Shown: one piece after another, positions 53,367 through 61,662 of the stretch
How positions within the stretch are numbered: the stretch's first letter is position 1
Layout: every line of letters starts with the position of its first letter
Assembly (NCBI RefSeq): GCF_014219065.1
Contig: NZ_JACLGO010000009.1
Location: 104,835 to 168,834, forward strand
DNA from: Halopseudomonas xiamenensis
GTDB taxonomy: Bacteria; Pseudomonadota; Gammaproteobacteria; Pseudomonadales; Pseudomonadaceae
DNA: 64,000 nt
Direction of reading: 5' to 3'
Translations under genes and position numbers: made by a program
Notes under the pieces: model-generated
Seen by the model: only the letters and a program-made list of their open reading frames with translations
Told to the model about the DNA's origin: nothing
The model's database searches: none

Positions 53367-53759
53367 TTATTGCGGGATACCTGCACGCTTGCAATCTTCG
53401 GCCTCAGTACGCTTCCAAGTTTGGTAATTCTGTTCATCTTTTGCTTGAAGGTACGCCGCGCTTACCAGCCCTGCTTGAACACAAATCTGCATCGCGTCAC
53501 CTTGTCGTTTGGCGATGTTGTATTGATTCACAGAGTCCGCAGCAACTTGATGCTCAGTTTTTGACATTTCAGATGCAACGTGATGGTCAAGCGGGCCACC
53601 GGCATACCACCAGATACCGATGCCAGCGAGTACCAAGGCACCAAGAACCTGTCCACCAGAAAGATGGTTTGCTTCCTTGTTGGGTTCTCCGCACTTGGGG
53701 CAGGCTGCCGCTTTCCGCGACATTTCTGTGCCACATGCTTTGCATTTCTTCAGGCTCAT
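53367..53759 (-). CDS. Cassette gene: zinc-ribbon membrane protein of unknown function
   Basis: A 130-residue protein. An N-terminal zinc ribbon (C6, C9, C20, C23) is followed by a membrane helix at about 36-53 (GQVLGALVLAGIGIWWYAGG) and a soluble C-terminal part with two cysteines. Zinc-ribbon plus single-helix proteins are common in cassettes, but function is not known. It is in the array's standard orientation, with attC 2 at its 3' end. Confidence 0.8.
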   Translation of the reverse strand: MSLKKCKACGTEMSRKAAACPKCGEPNKEANHLSGGQVLGALVLAGIGIWWYAGGPLDHHVASEMSKTEHQVAADSVNQYNIAKRQGDAMQICVQAGLVSAAYLQAKDEQNYQTWKRTEAEDCKRAGIPQ

Positions 53760-53776
53760 CGCTAACTCTCCTTAAC

Positions 53777-53849
53777 GGTTAACGCCGCGCTTTGCGGCCA
53801 CTTGGGAGTGCCAGCGGACAAGTGGTCCGAAAACAGCGCCTTGTTATGG
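53777..53849 (-). repeat. attC recombination site 3
   Basis: About 73 bp. On the minus strand it starts CCATAAC and ends GTTAACC, with pairing arms (GACCACTTGTCCGC and its partner GCGGCCACTTGG). It has the Pseudomonas-type attC ends CATAACAAGGCGC and GGCGTTAA. Confidence 0.75.
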
Positions 53850-53858
53850 CCCCCGAAT

Positions 53859-54137
53859 TCATAGACTAGACCTTGGCTTGACTACTTTGAACTGGGGATA
53901 AAGCACTCCATCAGAATCAACAAATGCGCCCTGAGCCAAATCCTTTATTTCAGGAAAGCTCATGGAACCCTTGCACACATCATTTGGTATTACGGATATC
54001 ACTGGTATCGAGGCCACAACCGTAAACGGCAGGTCATAGAAAATACTCTCCACAGCGCTGACCGCACAGTGAAAGGCACTCTGATAGTCCGCACACTCCG
54101 CCGATGTAGAACTCACCAACTCGAAATCGTATTGCAT
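53859..54137 (-). CDS. Cassette gene: small protein of unknown function
   Basis: A 92-residue protein starting MQYDFELVSSTSAECADYQ. AAAGGG precedes the ATG at 54137. It has two cysteines and no membrane helix. I recognise no family. It sits between attC 3 and attC 4 in standard orientation. Confidence 0.7.
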   Translation of the reverse strand: MQYDFELVSSTSAECADYQSAFHCAVSAVESIFYDLPFTVVASIPVISVIPNDVCKGSMSFPEIKDLAQGAFVDSDGVLYPQFKVVKPRSSL

Positions 54138-54222
54138 AAAGCTGCCCTTTGATATTGTCATTCGCAACTGTATCAACGGAAACATTATTTTTCTGGTCTA
54201 TTTTTCGGCACTGGTCTTACCT

Positions 54223-54294
54223 ACATAACGCCGCGCTCTGCGGCAATTTTGGAGCGCAGCGGAAAAATTGTCCGGCAGCAGCGCTTTGTTATGC
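54223..54294 (-). repeat. attC recombination site 4
   Basis: About 72 bp. On the minus strand it runs from GCATAAC to GTTATGT with arms GCGCTGC / GCAGAGCGC and a central CCGCTGCGCTCC. It lies at the 3' end of the 478-residue gene. Confidence 0.8.
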
Positions 54295-54297
54295 CAT

Positions 54298-55734
54298 CTA
54301 TTGTTCTGAAATGTATTCATGCTCTCGTCCCCTCTCTGGGATTCTAGGAAACACTACGCGTCCCGTCGTTGTGGCAATTGCTTTTCTGCATTCTCTAGCA
54401 TAAGCGGCATCTGAATGGTTTGATAAGTATCGTACGACGGCGAATAGGTCTGGCGTGAAGAGCAAAGCGGTTGAACTGGTCTGCGCCGCTGTTTTACATT
54501 TATCAGTGAAGGGGTCTTCTCTATCTTCAATGGGAAGCAATCTGTAAGGGTTTCCAAATAGAACGCCCTTGGCTGGCGATTTCACCTCTTCACGCTCAAG
54601 ATCTTCGTGGATGTTTAAAGCAAGCTGCCTTAACTTAGTAACATTGATTGCTTTATTGTCTTTTCCTTCTGCTTCACCAATCAGCCGGCCTTCCTTGGAC
54701 TCAAAGACAGCATCAAACTCAGATTTGTCATCTTCATAGCTGTCAGCCTTAAACCCAAGAATCTTTAAAGCATCAATGATGGCAGACTCGAGGGGCTTTC
54801 CTGTTTCATACAATAATGCACGGAGCTTTCCAGCATCTCTCAGATTAGTCATTAAACTGTTTTTTTTGGATTGCAGATCTTCGATCTTTTCCTCGACCTT
54901 TGAGAGGCTCGCAATCAATTTTGATTCTTTATCAAGACTGTACACATTTGCAGTTGCCCAGTCTGGCTCTGGTGTTAACTCAGCATCATTTCTTAAAGAA
55001 GAATTAATTGACGAAAAGCACTTCACTATACGAGCGGAAAACTGCTCGGCCTTATCGGTCCAACGTTCTTCAACGCCGTCTTCAAGTTCTACTTCTTCAT
55101 AGAATGATTGATCATAAAAATTGAGGTCCGGTAACAAAATCATCGCCCCGTTCCTGGAGCCTGATTTAAATATAGCACCAACAACCTTATCGCCATGCTT
55201 TGTTAACAAAGAGGCAGGGGTATCATCGTCTAAAACCACCTTGTATTCTGACAATGGCCCAAATTCTGCCCAATAAGATGCAATTAGCTCTGATTTTTGG
55301 GGGGCTAGCTTGATAGCCTTTCCTTTTCGACTTACCGGACGCAGATCGGCAGGTATACACTGGTAGTTGTCGTACTCTGTAACTATTCTAGTGGTTTGCC
55401 GATTCCTTCCTGTCCCAGAGTATGTCTTATCTCCCGTAGCAATATACATCTGCTCCAATTCTGGAAGAAAAATGACCACACACTTACCTGCCTCGACATT
55501 ATCCTTGATCTCTCTTCTCCAGTGCTCACAACGCTCTTTTAGTCTGAAGGATTTACTATCAGATAGGGATGGTTTCCCTTTATATGTGTCGGAGTAGTCC
55601 ATAAAGCTGTAGATGCTTGGTCTAAACAGGATGATATCCCAATCCAAGAGAGACTGTTCCGAGTCAAAATCACAGTACTCAACATCCGACGAAGCAATTT
55701 GAAACCCGACTGAAATTATTTTCTTTTTAGCCAT
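54298..55734 (-). CDS. Cassette gene: 478-residue protein with PD-(D/E)XK nuclease signature
   Basis: I recognise no named family. The N-terminal part (about 1-130) alternates hydrophobic strands and helices (DWDIILFRPS, KCVVIFLPELEQMY) like an amidotransferase or flavodoxin fold. A coiled-coil-like stretch lies near 268-300. The C-terminal part shows E316, D341, E356-x-K358 in LIGEAEGK and Q370, the order of a PD-(D/E)XK nuclease. Base composition is clearly AT-richer than the neighbours, which suggests transfer. It is the first cassette of the array. A role in DNA or phage defence is plausible but unproven. Confidence 0.75.
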   Translation of the reverse strand: MAKKKIISVGFQIASSDVEYCDFDSEQSLLDWDIILFRPSIYSFMDYSDTYKGKPSLSDSKSFRLKERCEHWRREIKDNVEAGKCVVIFLPELEQMYIATGDKTYSGTGRNRQTTRIVTEYDNYQCIPADLRPVSRKGKAIKLAPQKSELIASYWAEFGPLSEYKVVLDDDTPASLLTKHGDKVVGAIFKSGSRNGAMILLPDLNFYDQSFYEEVELEDGVEERWTDKAEQFSARIVKCFSSINSSLRNDAELTPEPDWATANVYSLDKESKLIASLSKVEEKIEDLQSKKNSLMTNLRDAGKLRALLYETGKPLESAIIDALKILGFKADSYEDDKSEFDAVFESKEGRLIGEAEGKDNKAINVTKLRQLALNIHEDLEREEVKSPAKGVLFGNPYRLLPIEDREDPFTDKCKTAAQTSSTALLFTPDLFAVVRYLSNHSDAAYARECRKAIATTTGRVVFPRIPERGREHEYISEQ

Positions 55735-55756
55735 AATTAACTCGAAACTTTATAGG

Positions 55757-55797
55757 GCATAACAGTGATTAGACCGCACGCGGTACTAATACATAAC
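55757..55797 (-). repeat. Possible attI or decayed attC at the head of the array
   Basis: On the minus strand GTTATGC at 55757-55763 has the form of the core where the first cassette would be inserted. A second GTTATGT stands 34 bases away. The intervening inverted repeat is too short for a normal attC. An attI is possible, but no integrase gene adjoins. Confidence 0.45.
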
Positions 55798-56178
55798 AGT
55801 TTGTTCGATATAACCCCGCTAGCACGGTGTCACACCACCCAAAAAAAACATTAAAAATCAACAAATTACCTCCACCACCACGACCCGCCCCGTATTCGCT
55901 TGCCTGCATCTTTTCGTGACTACATTACTACTGCCCATCCCACCAGGCACGCTACCGCCCGCCCCTTCACAGCCAGACACGGCCAGGGGATATCTTCAAC
56001 ATTGTGGGGAAATGCCAGCTGTCCCTGCCCGCATGGCGAGAATAGCCGCACTCCCTTGCTGTCGCCCAACATAGTGCAAACAATGGCGCATGGCTACCCA
56101 TCTGACCGGGAATGGCAACAGCGTTGTGCTCGGTTAAGGCTGAGAACCCACTGATACGCCAAGCCGCCTGAAGGGTGG

Positions 56179-56204
56179 ATCCTCGGCTGAAAGCTGCCGA
56201 GGAT
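56179..56204 (-). terminator. Possible terminator of the two-component operon
   Basis: ATCCTCGGC pairs perfectly with GCCGAGGAT, 20 bases after the response-regulator stop. The T-run is missing on the minus strand, so termination is uncertain. Confidence 0.4.
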
Positions 56205-56223
56205 GACGAGGGAGGGGCTGGAG

Positions 56224-56862
56224 TTACAGTTCCTGCAACCCAAACGGCTCCACCACCCCCACCCCAATCGCCATTCCCACCAACGCCGGCAGACTATCCG
56301 CCTGCATTCGCTTCATCACCCGTGACCGGTACAGGTCCACGGTCTTGACGCTGATGCCCAGTTGTTCGGCGATTTCCCGGTTGCTGTAGCCCTGGACCAG
56401 CGGCAGCAGTACGTCCCGTTCGCGGGGTGTGAGTTGGCTCAGGCGTTGCTGTACTTCTGCGGCTTGTGGGCCGTTGGTGGTGGGGCGTTGGTTGAGGCGC
56501 AGGGCGCGTTGGACGCTGTCGAGCAGCAGTTGTTCGTTGTAGGGTTTTTCGATGAAGTCCACGGCGCCGCCGCGGAAGGCGCGCACGACGATGGGCACGT
56601 CGGCGTGCGCGCTGACGAAGATGATCGGCAGTTGGCTGCCCCGCTCGCGCAGGGCATCCTGCACGGCGAGGCCGCCCATGCCGGGCATGCGGATGTCCAG
56701 CAGGACGCAGGCGGTCAGTGTTTCGCTGTAGTTGTCGAGGAAGGCCTGGCCGGAGGTGTAGGGGATGGCCTGCAGGCCGACCGACTCCAGCAGCCATACG
56801 GTGGAGTCGAGCATGCCCTGGTCGTCGTCCACCACGTATACCCGCTGCTGTTGCATGTCCAT
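56224..56862 (-). CDS. FixJ/LuxR-type response regulator
   Basis: A 212-residue two-component regulator. The receiver domain has D12/D13, phospho-acceptor D56, S84 and K106. The LuxR-type helix-turn-helix is near residues 144-200 (LTPRERDVLLPLVQGYSNREIAEQLGISVKT). It lies directly after the kinase gene with a 2-base gap. It probably controls the divergent acyl-CoA synthetase operon. Confidence 0.93.
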   Translation of the reverse strand: MDMQQQRVYVVDDDQGMLDSTVWLLESVGLQAIPYTSGQAFLDNYSETLTACVLLDIRMPGMGGLAVQDALRERGSQLPIIFVSAHADVPIVVRAFRGGAVDFIEKPYNEQLLLDSVQRALRLNQRPTTNGPQAAEVQQRLSQLTPRERDVLLPLVQGYSNREIAEQLGISVKTVDLYRSRVMKRMQADSLPALVGMAIGVGVVEPFGLQEL

Positions 56863-56864
56863 AT

Positions 56865-58337
56865 TCAGTTCTCCGCTGTTTGTTCTTGTAGGTCAGGCAG
56901 GGCCGGTAGCCAGCCGTGCAGGCAGAGCCCGCCCTGCTCGGCGGGGCTGGCCTGCAGCCCGCCGCCGAAACTTTCGATGATGCTCTGGCTCATGGATAGC
57001 CCCAGCCCCAGCCCGTCCGGCTTGCTGGTGTAGAAGGGGGTGAACAGGCTATCCAGTTGTTCGGGGCTGACGCCGGCGCCCTGGTCGATCACCCGCAGGT
57101 GTACCAGGCGTTGCTCGGCATCCAGCCGCAGGTGAATCTGCGATGCGCGGTCCGGGTGCAGATCGCGGTTGGCTTCGATGGCGTTGCGCAGCAGGTTGAG
57201 CAACACCTGTTGCAACAGCACCGGGTCGACGTGTACGTCGGGCAGCTGCGGCGGGATCTGCTGGATGATGTCCACCTGCTGCTGCGCCGCTTCCCAGGCG
57301 CATAGTTGCACAGCGTCTTCCACCAGTTGCGCCGGGCTGACCCGCTGGGCCTTGCGCGGGCCCTTACGCAGGAAGGCGCGCATGCGCTTGATCACCTCGG
57401 CGGCGTGCTGGGCATGGCCGGCGATGCGTTCCAGCCCCTGGGTCAGGCGCTGACCGGCCTCGCCTTGCGGTTGCAGGGCGGTGAGGTAGCGCTGGCTGGC
57501 ACTGGCGTAGTTGACGATGGCGGCCAGCGGTTGGTTGATTTCATGGGCGATGCCTGAGGCCAGCTCGCCCAGGGCTGCCAGCCGCGTGGCGTGGGTCAGC
57601 TCATCCTGCAGCCGGCGGCTGCGCTCTTCGCTGCGCACCCGTTCTGTGATGTCCCGGGACACGCTGATGTATTCCACCACGTTGCCGGTATAAGTCTCGC
57701 GGATGGCCCGGCTGGCCGTTTCGAACCACAGGTAGTGGCCGTCCCGGTGGCGGATGCGGTAGCTGACCGTGAGATAGCCGTCCTGCTCCAGCGCTTTGGC
57801 ATAGCGCTGCATGAGTTCGTCCTGCTCCTGCGGATGCAGCAATGCCTGGATGGCGGTACCACGCAGTTGCTCCGGCCAGTAGCCGAGCAGCGCCCAGGCG
57901 GCGGGCGAGGCATCGAGAAAGTCGCCGCCGGGGGTATGCCGGGAGATCAGGTCGGTGGTGTTTTCGATGATCAGCCGGTACAGGCGGCGGGCGACCTGGG
58001 CCTGCTGGTAGGTCTGCAGGCTGTCGGTGGCATCCCGGGCGCGGCCCAGTACATGGTCTGCGTCCAGCGGGAACAGGGTCCACAGCCACTGCCGCTGGTC
58101 AGGCGTCTGTACCCGCACCTCGTCAATCGCCCGCTGCTGTTCCAGGGCAGCCTTGACCAGCTCTGTCCAGTTCTGCGGCAACAGGTCATCCGGCGCGTTG
58201 CCGGCGGCCAGCAGCGCATGCAGTGCCGGGTTCCAGTCGCAGAGCCGCCCGTTGGCATCCAGCACCACGGCCGGCTGGGGGTCCGCGTCCGGCAGCAGCC
58301 AGCGCGGGGCGGTATTGGTTTTGTTCTTGTATGGCAC
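56865..58337 (-). CDS. PAS-domain sensor histidine kinase
   Basis: A 490-residue kinase with two PAS-like domains (about 18-100 and 118-235) and no membrane segment, so a cytoplasmic sensor. The H box has H265 (SGIAHEINQPLAAI), then the N box NLLRNAIEANRD, DQGAGVSPEQ and GLGLGLSMSQSIIESFGG. The GTG at 58337 is the best start. The ligand is unknown; the divergent genes suggest an organic acid or a redox cue. Confidence 0.92.
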   Translation of the reverse strand: MPYKNKTNTAPRWLLPDADPQPAVVLDANGRLCDWNPALHALLAAGNAPDDLLPQNWTELVKAALEQQRAIDEVRVQTPDQRQWLWTLFPLDADHVLGRARDATDSLQTYQQAQVARRLYRLIIENTTDLISRHTPGGDFLDASPAAWALLGYWPEQLRGTAIQALLHPQEQDELMQRYAKALEQDGYLTVSYRIRHRDGHYLWFETASRAIRETYTGNVVEYISVSRDITERVRSEERSRRLQDELTHATRLAALGELASGIAHEINQPLAAIVNYASASQRYLTALQPQGEAGQRLTQGLERIAGHAQHAAEVIKRMRAFLRKGPRKAQRVSPAQLVEDAVQLCAWEAAQQQVDIIQQIPPQLPDVHVDPVLLQQVLLNLLRNAIEANRDLHPDRASQIHLRLDAEQRLVHLRVIDQGAGVSPEQLDSLFTPFYTSKPDGLGLGLSMSQSIIESFGGGLQASPAEQGGLCLHGWLPALPDLQEQTAEN

Positions 58338-58363
58338 CCAATCACCATATGGTAGAAATACTA

Positions 58364-58379
58364 TATTACCTTAGTAATA
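58364..58379. promoter_or_regulatory. Palindrome in the kinase/acyl-CoA synthetase divergent promoter
   Basis: TATTAC, CTTA, GTAATA is a perfect 6-bp inverted repeat. It lies 27 bases before the kinase start and about 117 bases before the synthetase start. It is a likely site for the LuxR-type regulator. Confidence 0.5.
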
Positions 58380-58495
58380 CTTCCATTTATTCTGTAGCTG
58401 ATCTATAAATAGCGCCAGCAAGCAAAGCAATGCGCCAAAGATAGTCGCATTCTTTCTACACAAGAGCTAATAAAACGCCATACAGGATACGAGTC

Positions 58496-60124
58496 ATGTC
58501 CATCTTCCAGGAAGGCCTGCCGGCCACTGCCGTCAACCACACTGCCCTGTCTCCGCTGACCTTTATCGAGCGTTCAGCCAGCGTCTACCCCCACTACCCC
58601 GCCGTTGTGCATGGTGCCGTGCGCCGTACCTGGGCCGAGACCTACAGCCGCTGCCGCCGTCTGGCATCGGCACTCAGGAACCGGAACATCGGCAAGGGCG
58701 ATACCGTGGCGGTGCTGCTGCCGAACATCCCCGAGATGCTCGAAGCCCACTTCGGTGTGCCCATGATCGGGGCGGTGCTCAATACCCTGAACGTGCGCCT
58801 CGACGCCGAGGCCATTGCCTTCATGCTGCAGCATGGCGAGGCCAGGGTGCTGATCGCTGACCGCGAGTTCCATGAGATTGTGCATGCCGCCGTGGGCATG
58901 CTCGATCATCCGCCGCTGGTGATTGATGTCAACGATCCCGAATATGGTGAAGGTCAGCCGACCAGTGCGCTGGATTATGAAGCCTTCCTCGCCGAGGGTG
59001 ATCCCGAATTCGTCTGGCAGTTGCCCGACGATGAGTGGGATGCCATCAGCTTGAACTACACCTCGGGTACCACCGGCAACCCCAAGGGGGTGGTCTACCA
59101 CCACCGCGGTGCCTTCCTCAATGCCATGGGCAACCAGATGACCTGGAACATGGGCCAGCACCCGGTCTACCTGTGGACCCTGCCGATGTTCCACTGCAAC
59201 GGCTGGTGCTACCCTTGGACGGTCACCGCCATGGCTGGCGTGCATGTATGCCTGCGCCGGGTCGATCCGCAGAAGATCCTCAACCTGATCCACGATGAGC
59301 AGGTGACCCACATGTGCGGCGCGCCCATCGTGCTCAACGCGCTGGTCAACATGCCGCCGGAAGCCAAGGCCGCCATCGACCACCCGGTGCATGCCATGAT
59401 CGCCGGCGCCGCCCCACCGGCCAGGGTAATAGGTGCGGTGGAGGAAATGGGCATAAAGCTGACTCATACCTACGGTCTGACCGAGGTCTATGGTCCAGTG
59501 ACCGTCTGCGCCTGGCATCAGGAGTGGGATGCGTTGTCACTGGATGAGCGCGCCCGCATCAAGGCCCGCCAGGGCGTACGCTACCCGACCCTGGAAGGGG
59601 TCATGGTCGCGGACCCACAAACCCTGCAACCGGTCCCCCGGGATGGCGAGAGCATCGGCGAGATCTTCATGCGCGGCAACACCGTGATGAAAGGCTATCT
59701 GAAGAATCCGTCCGCCACTGCCGAGGCGTTTGCAGGCGGCTGGTTCCATACCGGCGATCTGGCTGTATGGCATGCGGACGGCTACGTCGAGATCAAGGAT
59801 CGGCTCAAGGACATCATCATTTCCGGTGGCGAGAACATTTCCACCATCGAGGTCGAGGGGGTGCTCTACCGGCATCCGGCGGTGCTGGAAGCGGCAGTGG
59901 TGGCCAAGCCCGACGAGAAGTGGGGTGAAACGCCCTGCGCCTTCATCACCCTCAAGGCCGGGCAGCAGGCCAGCGAGGAAGAGGTGATCCGGTTCTGCCG
60001 CGAGCATCTGGCCGCGTTCAAGATTCCGAAGGAGGTTGTGTTCATAGACCTACCCAAGACCTCGACCGGCAAGATCCAGAAGTTCGTTCTGCGCGAGTGG
60101 GCCAGCCAGCGCCAGGTGTCCTGA
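58496..60124 (+). CDS. Acyl-CoA synthetase (AMP-binding, medium/short-chain type)
   Basis: A 542-residue adenylate-forming ligase. ATP motif YTSGTTGNPKGVVYHH is near residue 187, GLTEVYGP near 327, and the C-terminal hinge region reads IKDRLKDIIISGGENIS. The final STGKIQKF carries the catalytic lysine. It forms an acyl-AMP and then an acyl-CoA. It is close to AlkK/DmdB-type enzymes. AGGA lies eight bases before the ATG. It is the first gene of the operon with permease, porin and MBL protein. Confidence 0.92.
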   Translation: MSIFQEGLPATAVNHTALSPLTFIERSASVYPHYPAVVHGAVRRTWAETYSRCRRLASALRNRNIGKGDTVAVLLPNIPEMLEAHFGVPMIGAVLNTLNVRLDAEAIAFMLQHGEARVLIADREFHEIVHAAVGMLDHPPLVIDVNDPEYGEGQPTSALDYEAFLAEGDPEFVWQLPDDEWDAISLNYTSGTTGNPKGVVYHHRGAFLNAMGNQMTWNMGQHPVYLWTLPMFHCNGWCYPWTVTAMAGVHVCLRRVDPQKILNLIHDEQVTHMCGAPIVLNALVNMPPEAKAAIDHPVHAMIAGAAPPARVIGAVEEMGIKLTHTYGLTEVYGPVTVCAWHQEWDALSLDERARIKARQGVRYPTLEGVMVADPQTLQPVPRDGESIGEIFMRGNTVMKGYLKNPSATAEAFAGGWFHTGDLAVWHADGYVEIKDRLKDIIISGGENISTIEVEGVLYRHPAVLEAAVVAKPDEKWGETPCAFITLKAGQQASEEEVIRFCREHLAAFKIPKEVVFIDLPKTSTGKIQKFVLREWASQRQVS

Positions 60125-60140
60125 TCCGCATACGCAACAG

Positions 60141-60162
60141 GCCCTGCAGGCCACTGCAGGGC
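60141..60162 (+). other. GC-rich hairpin after the acyl-CoA synthetase gene
   Basis: GCCCTGCAG pairs perfectly with CTGCAGGGC around GCCA in the 161-base gap before the permease gene. No T-run follows. More GC-rich short repeats follow it. Confidence 0.45.
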
Positions 60163-60285
60163 TCGCCGGTCTGCCGGATCGCCGGACCGCCGGCAGTATT
60201 TCCTGTTTCACAACAACAATAAGCCGTCGGCGATGGTCCGGGCGCTCATGCCCTGCGCCTGCTGTTCGGCGAAAAGGAGTATTAC

Positions 60286-61662
60286 ATGCAAGTCTACAAG
60301 CGCGCCCATGGCGCCGAGCAACCCTACTGGCCCTGCGGCCCGTTCAAGATTCGCCTGCCCTTCATCCACTACCGCTGGGAAACTGCAGAAATGCTCCAGG
60401 CGCTGATCATGTTCGTGGTCAGTCTCGGCATGATGCCGCTGCTGCAGACCTACCTGGGCCTGCCCTACGATGTGGCGCTGGCCTATGTGGTGGTCTGCGG
60501 TGTCGGTTTCATGCTGCCGGCGTTGCTCGGCGTACCCTTCGTACCCGGCTGGATCACCCCCGGCATTCCCGTGGTCTTGCTGTTTCTCGGTGATTTCGAG
60601 CCGGGGCCGGAGGCCATCCAGGCGCTGTTCGCCCTGCAGTTCCTGGTATTTCTGATCTTTCTGGTGCTCGGTATCACCCGGTTGGGCAGCACCCTGGTGC
60701 GACTGATCCCCAACTCGATGAAAGGCGGCATCATCATCGGCGCCGGTATCGCCGCGCTGATCGGTGAAATCGATGCGGGCGGGCGCCTGGCCAATACGCC
60801 GATATCGCTGGTGCTGGGCAGCCTGATCTGTCTGTACCTGATGTTCTCGGTGTCCTTCAAGGGGCTCACCGAGCGCGTGCCGCTGGCCCGCAAGGTGGTC
60901 AACTACGGCATGGTCCCCGGCATGCTGGTGGCCATCTTCATCGGTATCGCCACCGGCGAGTACGACATGCCCGATGTACGTTTCGGCATCACCGCTCCGG
61001 CCTTCGGCGAGATGTGGAACTATCTGCCGTTCACCGTTGGCTTCCCCGATGCCAGGGTGTTCATGCTGGCCATACCCACGGCGATCATCTCCTATGTGAT
61101 TGCCTTCGGCGACATCATCGTTGGTCAATCATTGATGCAGCGCGCCGACGAGTTGCGCACCGACGAAGTGATCGAGAACAACATCGACCGCGTGCATCTG
61201 GTCACCGCCATCCGCAACGCCCTGCATGCCTTCTTCGCCCCCTACCCCGGCCTGGCCGGCCCGCTGTGGACCGCGGTGGCAGCGACCATGGCCGAGCGCT
61301 ACAAGTATGGGCGCAAGGCCATGGACTCCATCTACAGCGGCGCGGGCACCTTCTGGATCAGCGGCTTCCTGGCGCTGTTCATGCTGCCGCTGGTGAGCTT
61401 CTTCCAGCCGGTACTGCCGATCGCCCTGTCGCTGACGCTGATCCTCACCGGTTATATCTGCCTGATGGTCGGTTTCGAGCAGTTGCAGAACAATACCGAG
61501 CGCGGCATCGCCGGCACCATGGGTGTGGTACTGGCGGTGTACGGCGCTGGCTGGGGGCTGGCTGCCGGCGCCGCACTGTACATCCTGGTCGAGCGCACCC
61601 ACCTGCTGAAATTCCGCAGCGTCAGCGATGTGAAAAAACCGGAACAGGATGCCGCCCAATGA
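60286..61662 (+). CDS. Membrane permease, possibly APC/SulP-NCS2-like fold
   Basis: A 458-residue integral membrane protein with ten or more hydrophobic helices (for example MLQALIMFVVSLGMMPLLQ, LPALLGVPFVPGWITPGI, ALFALQFLVFLIFLVLG, VMLAIPTAIISYVIAFGDII). The PFVPGWITPGIP and GDIIVGQSLMQRAD segments recall transporters of the SulP/NCS2-type fold. Its neighbours, a CoA synthetase and an OprD porin, suggest uptake of an organic acid. AAGGAG precedes the ATG. Exact family uncertain. Confidence 0.75.
   Translation: MQVYKRAHGAEQPYWPCGPFKIRLPFIHYRWETAEMLQALIMFVVSLGMMPLLQTYLGLPYDVALAYVVVCGVGFMLPALLGVPFVPGWITPGIPVVLLFLGDFEPGPEAIQALFALQFLVFLIFLVLGITRLGSTLVRLIPNSMKGGIIIGAGIAALIGEIDAGGRLANTPISLVLGSLICLYLMFSVSFKGLTERVPLARKVVNYGMVPGMLVAIFIGIATGEYDMPDVRFGITAPAFGEMWNYLPFTVGFPDARVFMLAIPTAIISYVIAFGDIIVGQSLMQRADELRTDEVIENNIDRVHLVTAIRNALHAFFAPYPGLAGPLWTAVAATMAERYKYGRKAMDSIYSGAGTFWISGFLALFMLPLVSFFQPVLPIALSLTLILTGYICLMVGFEQLQNNTERGIAGTMGVVLAVYGAGWGLAAGAALYILVERTHLLKFRSVSDVKKPEQDAAQ

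Larger units (their letters stand above)
55735..56223. other. Gene-free stretch between cassette array and two-component system
   Basis: No credible gene is seen in these 489 bases. The left part holds GCATAACAG (55757) and ACATAACAG (55791), around an imperfect hairpin ATTAGACCGC / GCGGTACTAAT, which may be an attI or decayed attC. A 9-bp perfect hairpin (ATCCTCGGC / GCCGAGGAT, 56179-56204) lies near the response-regulator stop. A short open frame at 55900-56154 has no signs of a gene. No integrase remnant is recognisable. Confidence 0.6.

Noticed and set aside
52584..55797. Class 1 mobile integron
   Set aside because: No intI1, no qacE-delta or sul1 ends and no resistance cassette; three of the attC sites look chromosomal.
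55900..56154. Open frame of 84 codons in the gap after the cassette array
   Set aside because: No ribosome site, no domain, biased composition; best seen as non-coding.
61014..61658. N-terminal extension of the OprD-family porin
   Set aside because: The frame is open but lies within the permease gene and would destroy the clear signal peptide starting near 61659.
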